Under the pieces are notes generated by a model. It ran no database searches. It saw nothing but the letters and a program-made list of their open reading frames with translations, and was not told the origin of the DNA. Below are positions 51,144-59,095 of a DNA stretch of 64,000 nt, piece after piece (position 1 is the first letter of the stretch; each line of letters starts with the position of its first letter). The position numbers and the translations under genes were made by a program. The stretch comes from S015-6 sp964384945 (lineage in GTDB: Bacteria > Desulfobacterota > DSWW01), in NCBI GenBank assembly GCA_964384945.1, contig CAYLMK010000003.1:62001-126000 (forward strand), in the 5' to 3' direction.

Positions 51144-51917
51144 CTAGAGCTTTTCGGCCGGCTCCCCGGGCCTCTTCGGCTTCCGAAAACCGATACGGGT
51201 GTAGAACTCCTCCGGGATGGCCTGCGGGTCCTTGTAGATGTACCACACGCAGGGGGCTTCCGGGTCCGGATTGTAGTCCGTGATCTTCACCGGAACGCCC
51301 GACTTCTCGATGGGCATGATCTCGTGCCACACGGAGCAGTGGATGCAATAGTACGGAACACCCTTCTTCCCCCAGGACCAGGGATATGCCTTCCGCGTTA
51401 CACCGAGGTTGAAGGGCTCGCCCGTGCGGGGCGGGATGCCGTCCAGTTGGCCGGTTCGGCGCATCCGGCCCCCGCTTCCGCAGGGATCGAAGCGCATCAC
51501 GTAGCGGTCCCGCTCCTCTCGAATCTCGTGGGTTCCGATCTCCCCGGGCCCGCACCGGTGCGCCCGCATCCCTTCCGCGAACATGCGGAGCACATCCACC
51601 GGCTCGATCTTGCCGTATCCCTTGTAAGCCAGCAGATCCAGTTTGCTTTTCACGAACCGGAGCACCTTCGGAACCTCTTCCTCCCCATACGTCCTGGCGA
51701 TGTAATCGAGATCGATGTAGGCCCAGTCGGAGTAGACGTCGTGAAGCCACTTGAATTCATGCTGAACATAGTCGAGCAGTTCGAGCGCCCCCTTCTTGTC
51801 TCCCTTCTCGATCAAATCCCGCAGGATCGTATAGCTGCTTACCCCCAGCTCCTCGGGCGGCTCATCGCATCGAAGAATCCGGCCTGCCAGTTTTTCGACG
51901 GCCTTTATTTTCAGCAT
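51144..51917 (-). CDS. Conserved protein of unknown function with Cys-rich C-terminal half
   Basis: From ATG 51917 the product has 257 residues. The N-terminal half is helical (KLAGRILRCDEPPEELGV and later ALELLDYVQHEFKWLHDVYS). The C-terminal half has MRFDPCGSGGRMRRTGQLDG and YYCIHCSVWHEIMPIEKSG, where Cys and His are spaced to bind a metal, and ends PGEPAEKL. I do not recognise the family, although the CGSGGRM and CIHCSxWHE pattern is reminiscent of proteins seen with CaiB-type genes in anaerobes. It lies 126 bp downstream of the E3 gene, in the same direction, and may be the last gene of that operon. Confidence 0.6.
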   Translation of the reverse strand: MLKIKAVEKLAGRILRCDEPPEELGVSSYTILRDLIEKGDKKGALELLDYVQHEFKWLHDVYSDWAYIDLDYIARTYGEEEVPKVLRFVKSKLDLLAYKGYGKIEPVDVLRMFAEGMRAHRCGPGEIGTHEIREERDRYVMRFDPCGSGGRMRRTGQLDGIPPRTGEPFNLGVTRKAYPWSWGKKGVPYYCIHCSVWHEIMPIEKSGVPVKITDYNPDPEAPCVWYIYKDPQAIPEEFYTRIGFRKPKRPGEPAEKL

Positions 51918-52043
51918 GGCTTTTCCTCCATCGGTTCGCTTCCCGGAGCAGGCAAATGGCTGCTCTCCGTCCTTCCTGCCAAGGATAGCACGCAGGGACT
52001 GCCCGGACAAAGCCGCAACCCGGGTGCGGGCGGCAGACGGCCT

Positions 52044-53459
52044 TTACCGGGCTCGGGGAGGGATGTGGATGGCCTCCCCTCGGGCATCCAGCACCGCCTC
52101 CCGTACGGCCTCGGAGAGGGTGGGATGGGCATGCACAGTCTCTGCCACATCCTCCAGGGTGGCCTCCATCTGGATGGCGAGGGCGAACTCCGCGATCAGG
52201 TGACCGGCCTGGGGCCCCACGATGGAGGCGCCCACCAGGCACTGCATCGCCGGCTCCGCAAGGACCTTCACGAACCCGCCGGAAGAGTCCTCGATCATGG
52301 CCCGGCTGCTCGCCGTGAACGGGAACCTGCCCACGATCAACCCGCTCCCGTATTTCTCGCGCGCCTTTTCTTCCGAGAGCCCGGCGGACGCCGCCTCCGG
52401 GTCCGTGTAGACCACGCTGGGAATCGCCGAATACACCATTTCCTTGCGCATTCCCACGGCATTGCAGGCGGCGATCTCTCCCTCAGCGGTCGCCTTGTGC
52501 GCCAGCATCATGCCGCCCGCGACGTCGCCGATCGCGTATACCCCGGGCACACCGGTCTCGAGGTATTCGTTCACGGGGATGGGCTTTCCCGGCGGCACGC
52601 GCAGCCCGATCCCATCGAGGCCGAGAGACTCATGGTACGGCCTGCGCCCGGCCGCGATCAGCACTTTTTCCGCGGCGATTTCCTTCCTCTCGCCGCCCTG
52701 AACGGCGACAACCTTGAGTTCCCCCTGCCCCTGACGGATTTCCTTCACCTGACAGGAGGGATGGATCGGGATCCCGGACTTGGTCAGGAGCCGGAGCATG
52801 ACCTTGGAGAGTTCCTCGTCCTCCCATGGGAGGATCCGGGGCAGCAACTCCAGAACCGTGACCGCCGTCCCGAAGCGGTGAAACATCTGGGCGAACTCCA
52901 CCCCGATCGCCCCGCCGCCGATGATCACGAGGCTCCTGGGAAGGGCGTCCAGGTTCAGAATGCGGTCGCTGTCCAGTACGCCCGCAAGATCCTTGCCTTC
53001 GATCGGGGGCCAGAGGCTGTCGGATCCGGTGGCGATGATGACCGCCGTACCCTGTATTTCCTCGCCCGTCTCCAGGACGCGGACGGTCCGCGGCCCGACG
53101 AAGGCACCCGTCCCCTGGACGAGCCTGACCCGGTTCCCCTGAAGCAGGGACTGCGTCCCCTTGGTGAGCTGTCCGACCACCCGGCTCTTCTGCTGCATCA
53201 GCGATGCGAGGTCCGGCGCCGGCAGTGCGGCCTGTCCGGCCTGCTTGAGCCGCTTCGCCAGGATCGAGTGTTCCTTCGCCTCCTTCAACAGGAACTTCGT
53301 CGGGATGCAGCCTCGATGCAGGCACGTGCCGCCCACGCTTCCGCGCTCGATCAGCGTGACCTGCGCCCCGAGTTGCGCTGCCTTGATCGCGGCGGGGTAG
53401 CCGCCCGGCCCCCCGCCGATCACAACGACGTTCTTTCCCTTGCCAGCTTCGCTCTTCAT
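52044..53459 (-). CDS. lpdA: Dihydrolipoyl dehydrogenase (E3)
   Basis: The 471-residue protein has the FAD motif VVVIGGGPGGYPAAIKAAQ, the redox-active pair Cys46 and Cys51 in GGTCLHRGCIP (His in place of the common Asn), NAD motif VIIGGGAIGVEFAQMFHRFG, GDVAGGMMLAHKA and the C-terminal His-Glu base in HAHPTLSEAVREAVLD. It reoxidises the lipoyl group of E2 and reduces NAD+. It is the downstream member of the E1alpha-E1beta-E2-E3 gene set; the gap to the E2 stop is 31 bp. Confidence 0.95.
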   Translation of the reverse strand: MKSEAGKGKNVVVIGGGPGGYPAAIKAAQLGAQVTLIERGSVGGTCLHRGCIPTKFLLKEAKEHSILAKRLKQAGQAALPAPDLASLMQQKSRVVGQLTKGTQSLLQGNRVRLVQGTGAFVGPRTVRVLETGEEIQGTAVIIATGSDSLWPPIEGKDLAGVLDSDRILNLDALPRSLVIIGGGAIGVEFAQMFHRFGTAVTVLELLPRILPWEDEELSKVMLRLLTKSGIPIHPSCQVKEIRQGQGELKVVAVQGGERKEIAAEKVLIAAGRRPYHESLGLDGIGLRVPPGKPIPVNEYLETGVPGVYAIGDVAGGMMLAHKATAEGEIAACNAVGMRKEMVYSAIPSVVYTDPEAASAGLSEEKAREKYGSGLIVGRFPFTASSRAMIEDSSGGFVKVLAEPAMQCLVGASIVGPQAGHLIAEFALAIQMEATLEDVAETVHAHPTLSEAVREAVLDARGEAIHIPPRAR

Positions 53460-53490
53460 GATCCCGTGCGTCCCCAAACCACATCCAGCG

Positions 53491-54774
53491 TTAGAATCCA
53501 AAGCTCGAACAAGCAGCCAGCATGCCGGGGTTCTCGACGAGTCTTCGAAGCCGTTGCCGGAACTCGCCCGCCGCGGCGCCATCGATGACCCGGTGATCGA
53601 AGGTCAGGCTGACGGGCATGAGCTGCCGAATGACGATTGCATCGTCCACGACAACCGGCTTCTTCTCCGCGGCCCCGATCCCCAGCAGCGCCACCTCCGG
53701 CGGGTTCAAGATCACCGTCTCGAACTCGCTTCCGTAGCTGCCGAGGTTGCTCAGGGTGAATGTCCCGCCGGCCATGTCGTCGGGAAGAAGCTTCTTGTTC
53801 CGCGCACGCTCGATCAGGTCGTCGAGCCGGATCTGGATCTCTTTCAGGCACATGCGGTTCGCCCCGTGGACCACCGGCACCACGAGCCCGTCCGCAACCG
53901 AGACGGCGCAACCGATGTTCACATCTTCCCAGTAGTGAATCTCGTTTCCCTCGATCGAGGCGTTGAACAGAGGCATCTCCTTGAGTACCCGCGCCAGGAA
54001 GAAGACCATCAGACCCGGAATCGAAACCCGGAACCCCTGCGCCTCCGCGGTCTTGTTGATTTCCTTGCGCAGGCTGAGCAGGTTGGACACGTCCCACTGG
54101 GCGATCGCCGTCATCTGGGCCGACTGCTGCAGGCTCTGCATCATCCTCCGCGCTATCGTGGCCCGCATCCCGGACATCCGTTCCGACTTCCACAACCGCC
54201 TGCCCTTCTCGATCGTCGGGGCCGCTGCGGCGGCGGGCGCTCCCTGCGCGCTCGGAGCCGCCGGGGCCGCCGCGGCGGCCCCCTGCTCCACAAACCGCTG
54301 CACGTCCTCACGCGTGATGCGTCCCTCCGGGCCGCTGCCGTCGATGAGCGCGAGGTCGATGCCGGATTGCTTCGCGAGCTTTCGCGCGCCCGGGGTGGCC
54401 CTCACCTTCTCTCCCTCGGTCCGCGCCCGGGCGGGCGTCCCCGAAGCCGCCGCACGGGCAGGCGCCTCCGCACCCGCCCCGGGCGCCTCGGCGCTCCTCG
54501 AAACCCCGCCCTTGAGCTGGGCGTACTCGGCCTCGGAGGCCGCTAGATACCCCAGCACGGTTCCCACCGGGATTTCCTCCCCGCTCTCGATCAGGATGAC
54601 GAGAATGCCGGAGCCTTCCGACTCCACCTCGTAGGTGACCTTGTCGGACTCGATCTCCAGGACGACGTCTCCCTTGCCCACCTGTTCCTTGTCACGCTTA
54701 CGCCACTCGACGATCTTGCCGGCGTCCATGGTCATGCCGAGCTTCGGCATCTTGATTTCCAGTGCCACACCCAT
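53491..54774 (-). CDS. 2-oxoacid dehydrogenase acyltransferase (E2) with one lipoyl domain
   Basis: The 427-residue protein has an N-terminal lipoyl domain with Lys45 in EIESDKVTYEVES, an Ala/Pro-rich linker, an E3-binding domain (RATPGARKLAKQSGIDLALI then GSGPEGRITREDV, about 128-165), a second Ala-rich linker, and a catalytic domain ending in LTFDHRVIDGAAAGEF, with His394 and Asp398 of the active site. Which 2-oxoacid is used (pyruvate, acetoin-type or branched-chain) cannot be told from this protein alone. It lies in the middle of the operon between E1beta and E3. Confidence 0.9.
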   Translation of the reverse strand: MGVALEIKMPKLGMTMDAGKIVEWRKRDKEQVGKGDVVLEIESDKVTYEVESEGSGILVILIESGEEIPVGTVLGYLAASEAEYAQLKGGVSRSAEAPGAGAEAPARAAASGTPARARTEGEKVRATPGARKLAKQSGIDLALIDGSGPEGRITREDVQRFVEQGAAAAAPAAPSAQGAPAAAAAPTIEKGRRLWKSERMSGMRATIARRMMQSLQQSAQMTAIAQWDVSNLLSLRKEINKTAEAQGFRVSIPGLMVFFLARVLKEMPLFNASIEGNEIHYWEDVNIGCAVSVADGLVVPVVHGANRMCLKEIQIRLDDLIERARNKKLLPDDMAGGTFTLSNLGSYGSEFETVILNPPEVALLGIGAAEKKPVVVDDAIVIRQLMPVSLTFDHRVIDGAAAGEFRQRLRRLVENPGMLAACSSFGF

Positions 54775-54864
54775 CCTCCTTGCGCACGAGAACGCTCCCG
54801 GGGCCGGAAGGCGGCCGCCCCTGCGCTCCGGGAGCCTGGAATGAAGAAACGGCCGGCGGGCCGA

Positions 54865-55854
54865 TCAGTTCCTCATCGAACGCCGCACCGCATCGACGAT
54901 CTTGGGGACGTCCGGCAGGGAGAAATCCTCCATGCCGGGACTGTACGGTTTTGGATTGAAGGTAGAGCCCAGGCGAACCAGAGGGGCTTCCAGGTAGTCG
55001 AAGCACTCCTCGTAGGCGATGGCCCCGATCTCGGAGCCGATGCCGCAGGGGATCCATCCTTCGTGCACGGTGACGAGTCGACCGGTCTTCTTCACGGACG
55101 CGAGAATGGTCTCCTTGTCCAGGGGGCTCAGCGTAAGAGGGTCGATCACCTCGACGCTGATGCCGTCCTCCTTCTGGAGCTTCTCGGCCGCCTGCAGGGC
55201 AAGGTTCACAGTATGGGAAACGGCCACCAGCGTTACGTCCGAGCCTTCCCGCTTGACGAAGGCCTTTCCCAGGGGGATGACGAACTCCTCGTCGGGAACC
55301 TGGCCCTTCATGCTTAGGATGAATTTGTGTTTCACCACAATGACGGGGTTGTCGTCCCGAATCGCACTCTTCACGATCCCCTTCACGTCATACGGGTTCG
55401 AGGGGGCCACCACCTTCAGGCCGGGCACGTTCATGAACCAGTTTTCGAAATGGGCCGAGTGCTGCGCGCCCGCGCGCCGCCCGCCGCCCGCCATGGTGTG
55501 GATGACCATGGGCACCTTGGTTACGTTTTCGCTTCCGGCCATGTAACGGATCTTTGCGCACATGTTGATGATCTGGTCCATGGCAACAAGCATGAAGTCC
55601 ATAAAGGATATATCCACCACGGGCCGGAACCCGCTGGCCGCCAGGCCGAGGGCGATTCCGACAAAGGCCGCTTCGCTGTCCGGCGTGTCGAACACGCGGT
55701 TTTCCCCGAACTTGAACTGAAGGCCCTTGGCCAGCGCGAACGGCCCTCCCACGGCCCCTCCCGCATCCTCGCCGAGGTACAGGACGGTCGGATCATGGGT
55801 CATCTCCTCTTCCAGGGCCTCCTGAAACGCTTTCCAGAACTTGATATCCTTCAC
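54865..55854 (-). CDS. 2-oxoacid dehydrogenase E1 beta subunit
   Basis: The 329-residue protein begins with a GTG at 55854 (AGGAG 7 bases upstream; KDIKFWKAFQEALEEEM follows). Features are YLGEDAGGAVGGPFALAKG, FDTPDSEAAFVGIALGLAAS and the C-terminal EVIDPLTLSPLDKETILASV, with GTxHEG-like VTVHEGWIPCGIGSEI. It forms a heterotetramer with E1alpha and binds thiamine diphosphate at their interface. The gap to E2 is 90 bp and to the upstream E1alpha gene 78 bp, so some internal control is possible. Confidence 0.9.
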   Translation of the reverse strand: MKDIKFWKAFQEALEEEMTHDPTVLYLGEDAGGAVGGPFALAKGLQFKFGENRVFDTPDSEAAFVGIALGLAASGFRPVVDISFMDFMLVAMDQIINMCAKIRYMAGSENVTKVPMVIHTMAGGGRRAGAQHSAHFENWFMNVPGLKVVAPSNPYDVKGIVKSAIRDDNPVIVVKHKFILSMKGQVPDEEFVIPLGKAFVKREGSDVTLVAVSHTVNLALQAAEKLQKEDGISVEVIDPLTLSPLDKETILASVKKTGRLVTVHEGWIPCGIGSEIGAIAYEECFDYLEAPLVRLGSTFNPKPYSPGMEDFSLPDVPKIVDAVRRSMRN

Positions 55855-55932
55855 GGCATTCTCCTCTTTCTCACCCGGATCGATCCGGCCACAACAGAAC
55901 ACGTTTGCCTGCGAGCTTCCTTCGGCCTTCCT

Positions 55933-56892
55933 TCAAGCCCAGACGAGCTCCAGGGCTTCCTCGGGGGCGGGGAAAGGGCTCTTCTCGGCGAATTCCTCCG
56001 CGTCCGCGATCTGCCGGTCCACCCGCGCTTCGATCGCCCGCTTGCCCGCCTCGTCCAGCAGGCCCTCCTCCATGAGCTTCCTCTCCAGGCGGGGGATCGG
56101 ATCCTTCTTCATCCACTCCTGAAGGTCGCCCTCCTTTCGGTAGGCCTGGGGGTCGCCGACATAGTGGCCGTCCCACCGACAGGTGATCGAATCGACCAGG
56201 GTCGGGCCTCCCCCCTCCCGGGCCCGTTTGACCGCGTCGCTCGTCGCCCGATAGACGTCGAGCACGTCGTTGCCGTCCACGGTCACGCCGGGCATTCCGT
56301 AGCCCTCGGCCCGCTTCGCGAGCGTGTCGATCTTCAGGTGGAAGTCCCGGTGCGAGAGTTCCGCATACTGATTCTGCTCGGCAAAGAAGACCATCGGCAG
56401 GTTCCACAACGCGGCCATGTTCATGACCTCGTGCACGACGCCCTCATTGCTGGCACCCTCCCCGAAGTAACCCAGCACCACCCTGTCCTCGCCCCGGAGC
56501 TTGCTCGCCATGGCCACCCCGGCCCCGAACGGGAGCCCGCCGCCCAGGATCGCGATGCCGCAAAGAATCCCTTTGCCGGTATCGGCCAGGTGCATCGAAC
56601 CGCCCCTCCCCTGGTTGCTGCCGGTCTTCTTCCCGTAAAGCTCGGCCATCATCTTCTTCGGGTCCATGCCCTTGGCAAGGCATTGGCCGTGCCCGCGATG
56701 GGTCGGGCAGATAAAGTCGTCTTCTCGGAGGGCAAAGCACGATCCGGTCACGGACGCCTCCTGTCCGATGCATACGTGCACCCACCCGGGAAACTTACCG
56801 CCCTTGAATAGTTCCGCGGCCCGCGATTCGAACCGCCGGATGAGAATCATGCGTTCGTACATCCGAAGCGTCAGGTCTTTCGTCGGTTCCAT
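55933..56892 (-). CDS. 2-oxoacid dehydrogenase E1 alpha subunit
   Basis: From ATG 56892 the product has 319 residues. The thiamine-diphosphate motif reads GYFGEGASNEGVVHEVMNMA with VFFAEQNQYAE, a slight variant of GDGA...NN. Residues RFESRAAELFKGGKFPGWVH and GQEASVTGSCFAL are also typical of E1alpha of pyruvate or acetoin-type complexes, and RGGSMHLAD is the usual phosphorylation-loop-like segment. It starts 11 bp after the stop of the TetR gene. The complex probably oxidises a 2-oxoacid or acetoin produced in the same catabolic route. Confidence 0.9.
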   Translation of the reverse strand: MEPTKDLTLRMYERMILIRRFESRAAELFKGGKFPGWVHVCIGQEASVTGSCFALREDDFICPTHRGHGQCLAKGMDPKKMMAELYGKKTGSNQGRGGSMHLADTGKGILCGIAILGGGLPFGAGVAMASKLRGEDRVVLGYFGEGASNEGVVHEVMNMAALWNLPMVFFAEQNQYAELSHRDFHLKIDTLAKRAEGYGMPGVTVDGNDVLDVYRATSDAVKRAREGGGPTLVDSITCRWDGHYVGDPQAYRKEGDLQEWMKKDPIPRLERKLMEEGLLDEAGKRAIEARVDRQIADAEEFAEKSPFPAPEEALELVWA

Positions 56893-56903
56893 GCTTCCCG
56901 TCC

Positions 56904-57572
56904 TCACTTGGTTTCTTGCTTCTCTTCCTTGTAAACCCCGTGGCACACGAGCGCGATCGCCACGTCTGCGATCTCATCGACCGAGAGCCGTCCCTTGGGC
57001 CGGTACCACATGTAGAACCAGTTCAACGTCCCCAGAATGAGCAGGGCGGTGATATCCGGATCCAGGTCTTCCCGGAAGTCCCCTCGTTCGGCGCCCGTGC
57101 GGAGGATCTCGGCGAGTCGCCGCAGGAATTCGTCCCTGCGCGGGATGATTCGCTTGAGCGTCTTCTTGTCCAGGTGCTCCATCTCGGTGAAGAAGACCGC
57201 AATCTGGTCCAGGTAGTCGTGCATGATCGAGGCATGCATCCGGATCCAGGTGGCCAACTGCTTCTTCGAATCCGGTTCCGGATCCACGTTTCGCTTCACC
57301 CGGTCGAACATGGCGGTGACCATCTCGTCGTGAAGCTCGCGGAGCAGGTCCCCCTTCTTGTCGACGTGGTGGTAAAGCCCTCCTTTGGTCAGGCCCACGG
57401 CATCGGCGATGTCGGTCATCGAGGTGCCCGGGTACCCCTTTCGCCGAAACAGCTTGAGCGCGGCTTCCAGGATCTGCTGCCGCGTATGCTCGCTTTTCGG
57501 AGCCCGTCCGCGGCCATGCTTCCTGCGTTCCTTCCTCGGTTGATCTCCTCTCTCGGACCGGCCCTTCCCCAT
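56904..57572 (-). CDS. TetR-family transcriptional regulator
   Basis: The 222-residue protein starts at ATG 57572 (GGAGG 5 bases upstream). A basic lead of about 25 residues precedes the HTH: TRQQILEAALKLFRRKGYPG, SMTDIADAVGLTKGGLYHHV, DKKGDLLRELHDEM. The C-terminal ligand domain (LIMRMH... to WFYMWYRPKGRLSVDEIADV) is of the AcrR/FadR-like acyl-CoA type. It lies within the operon it probably controls, after the enoyl-CoA hydratase gene and before E1alpha. Its likely operator is the ACCGACCGGTT dyad present twice upstream of the crotonase gene. Confidence 0.9.
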   Translation of the reverse strand: MGKGRSERGDQPRKERRKHGRGRAPKSEHTRQQILEAALKLFRRKGYPGTSMTDIADAVGLTKGGLYHHVDKKGDLLRELHDEMVTAMFDRVKRNVDPEPDSKKQLATWIRMHASIMHDYLDQIAVFFTEMEHLDKKTLKRIIPRRDEFLRRLAEILRTGAERGDFREDLDPDITALLILGTLNWFYMWYRPKGRLSVDEIADVAIALVCHGVYKEEKQETK

Positions 57573-57643
57573 GTTCGCCTCCCCGGCGGAAAAGGTGGTC
57601 ATTCGATGGTTGCCCGTCATCCGGTTGATCCGTCCATCGGCGC

Positions 57644-58426
57644 CTATTTCCCCTTGAAGACGGGGGGTCTCTTCTCGATAAAGGCGCGCATCCCTTCTTT
57701 CTGGTCTTCCGTGGCGAACAGGAGCAGGAACTCGTTCAGGGCATACTCGATCCCCCTGTCCCGATCCAGTTCCGCGGCCGCATTTACCGCGGCCTTGGCG
57801 GCCGCCAGGGCGAGGGGGGACCGCTGGGCGAGCTTCTGGGCAAGATCCCAGGTGACCGCTTCGAGTTCCGCTTTCGGCACGACCCGGTTGACAAGGCCGA
57901 TCCGGTGCGCCTCCTGGGCGTCAAGGAAGTCGCCGGTCATGAGGATCTCCATCGCCTTGGCCTTGCCGACCCACCGGGGCAGACGGACCGTGGCGCCGGC
58001 GCCCGGAATGACCCCGATCTTGATCTCGGCGAGGCCCAGCTTGGCGTCCTCGCTCGCGATGACCATGTCGCAGCAAAGGCTCAACTCCGTGCCGCCGCCG
58101 GGTGCAAACCCATGCACGGAGGCGATCATGGGCTTCCGGATATTCTCGATCAGATGGAAGAACTCGATCCAGAGCCGATTGTAGGCCAGTTGCTCGAAGG
58201 GGCCGTTGTCCTTGATCTCCGCAATGTCCGCTCCCGCACTGAACGCCCTGTCGCCCGCCCCGCGGAAGACCACCACCCGGATCTCCTGATCGTCGCGGCA
58301 CTTGTGCATCGCGTCGATGCACTCGTGCAGCATCTTCGTGTTGAAGGCGTTGAGCACCTTGGGGCGGTTGAAGGTGACGAAGGCCACCTTTTCCTTGACT
58401 TCGAGAAGGATGGTTTCATAGGTCAT
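57644..58426 (-). CDS. Enoyl-CoA hydratase/isomerase family
   Basis: The 260-residue protein has the crotonase oxyanion segments FSAGADIAEIKDN and GFAPGGGTELSLCCD, and both catalytic glutamates, Glu114 and Glu134 (in GLAEIKIGVIPGAG), as in true hydratases. It should hydrate a trans-enoyl-CoA to a 3-hydroxyacyl-CoA. It is the first gene of the operon that continues with a TetR regulator and a 2-oxoacid dehydrogenase complex, and its upstream region carries the regulator's likely operator. Confidence 0.9.
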   Translation of the reverse strand: MTYETILLEVKEKVAFVTFNRPKVLNAFNTKMLHECIDAMHKCRDDQEIRVVVFRGAGDRAFSAGADIAEIKDNGPFEQLAYNRLWIEFFHLIENIRKPMIASVHGFAPGGGTELSLCCDMVIASEDAKLGLAEIKIGVIPGAGATVRLPRWVGKAKAMEILMTGDFLDAQEAHRIGLVNRVVPKAELEAVTWDLAQKLAQRSPLALAAAKAAVNAAAELDRDRGIEYALNEFLLLFATEDQKEGMRAFIEKRPPVFKGK

Positions 58427-58466
58427 CGGGGGAACTCCTTCTGCTGCTTCACTCTGATCAAAACCT

Positions 58467-58479
58467 ACCGACCGGTTGG
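58467..58479. promoter_or_regulatory. Likely TetR operator, copy 1
   Basis: ACCGACCGGTTGG lies about 40 bp upstream of the crotonase start. The same ACCGACCGGTT core occurs in reverse at copy 2, 113 bp away. TetR proteins of the acyl-CoA type bind such 11- to 15-bp dyads. Confidence 0.6.
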
Positions 58480-58591
58480 AATGTTGATAACGTAGCTTAC
58501 CACTCCTCTTCGCTCCCTGTCAAGGGGAAACCCCTTGTTTCAGAAATGAAACAAGGAAGGAGCCACATCCCCCCGAACCCTCGAACGACGG

Positions 58592-58604
58592 AACCGGTCG
58601 GTTA
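58592..58604. promoter_or_regulatory. Likely TetR operator, copy 2
   Basis: AACCGGTCGGTTA is the reverse complement of the copy 1 core and overlaps the end of the universal stress protein gene. The sites flank the promoter region of the crotonase operon. Confidence 0.55.
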
Positions 58605-59069
58605 CACGGCGTCTTTATTCACACTCAGCACCGGGCACGGGGCATGCAGGATCAGATACTGGGCCGTGCTTCCGAGGAGGTATTTCCCCGTGGGGCTCGT
58701 CTTCTTGATGCCCACGACGATCATCTCGATCTTTTCCCTCTCCTCCTGCACCATGCGGACGATGTCCGCCCCCACGCCCTCCCCGATGTTCAGGACCCTC
58801 GTTTCCCGCTCCAGACCCGCCTTTTCCACCTCTCTTTCCGCCTCTTCCAGAACGGACTGCACGGCCTCGCTGATCGCCTTCTTGTAGTGGCCCGCCAGAT
58901 CCGAAAAGCTCAGGCTTCGGACAATGGGCCGACGGTCCTTGATCACGCGGTCCGGTGCCAGCGCATACACCAAAAGCAGACCGGTCTTCTTCCTCGCCGC
59001 TTCGCGTATCGCTACCGTGAGCGCCCTTCGCGCGGGTTCCTCACCGTCGTAGGCTACGGCAATCGCCAT
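58602..59069 (-). CDS. Universal stress protein (UspA family)
   Basis: The 155-residue protein starts MAIAVAYDGEEPARRALTVA, the usual UspA first strand and helix. It ends with the ATP-binding motif GIKKTSPTGKYLLGSTAQYL, matching G-2x-G-9x-G-S/T, so ATP binding is likely. It follows the second OYE-type reductase gene after 26 bp, in the same direction, and is probably the last gene of that unit. Confidence 0.9.
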   Translation of the reverse strand: MAIAVAYDGEEPARRALTVAIREAARKKTGLLLVYALAPDRVIKDRRPIVRSLSFSDLAGHYKKAISEAVQSVLEEAEREVEKAGLERETRVLNIGEGVGADIVRMVQEEREKIEMIVVGIKKTSPTGKYLLGSTAQYLILHAPCPVLSVNKDAV

Positions 59070-59095
59070 GTCCGTTTCCTCCCCTGTTCGAAGCG

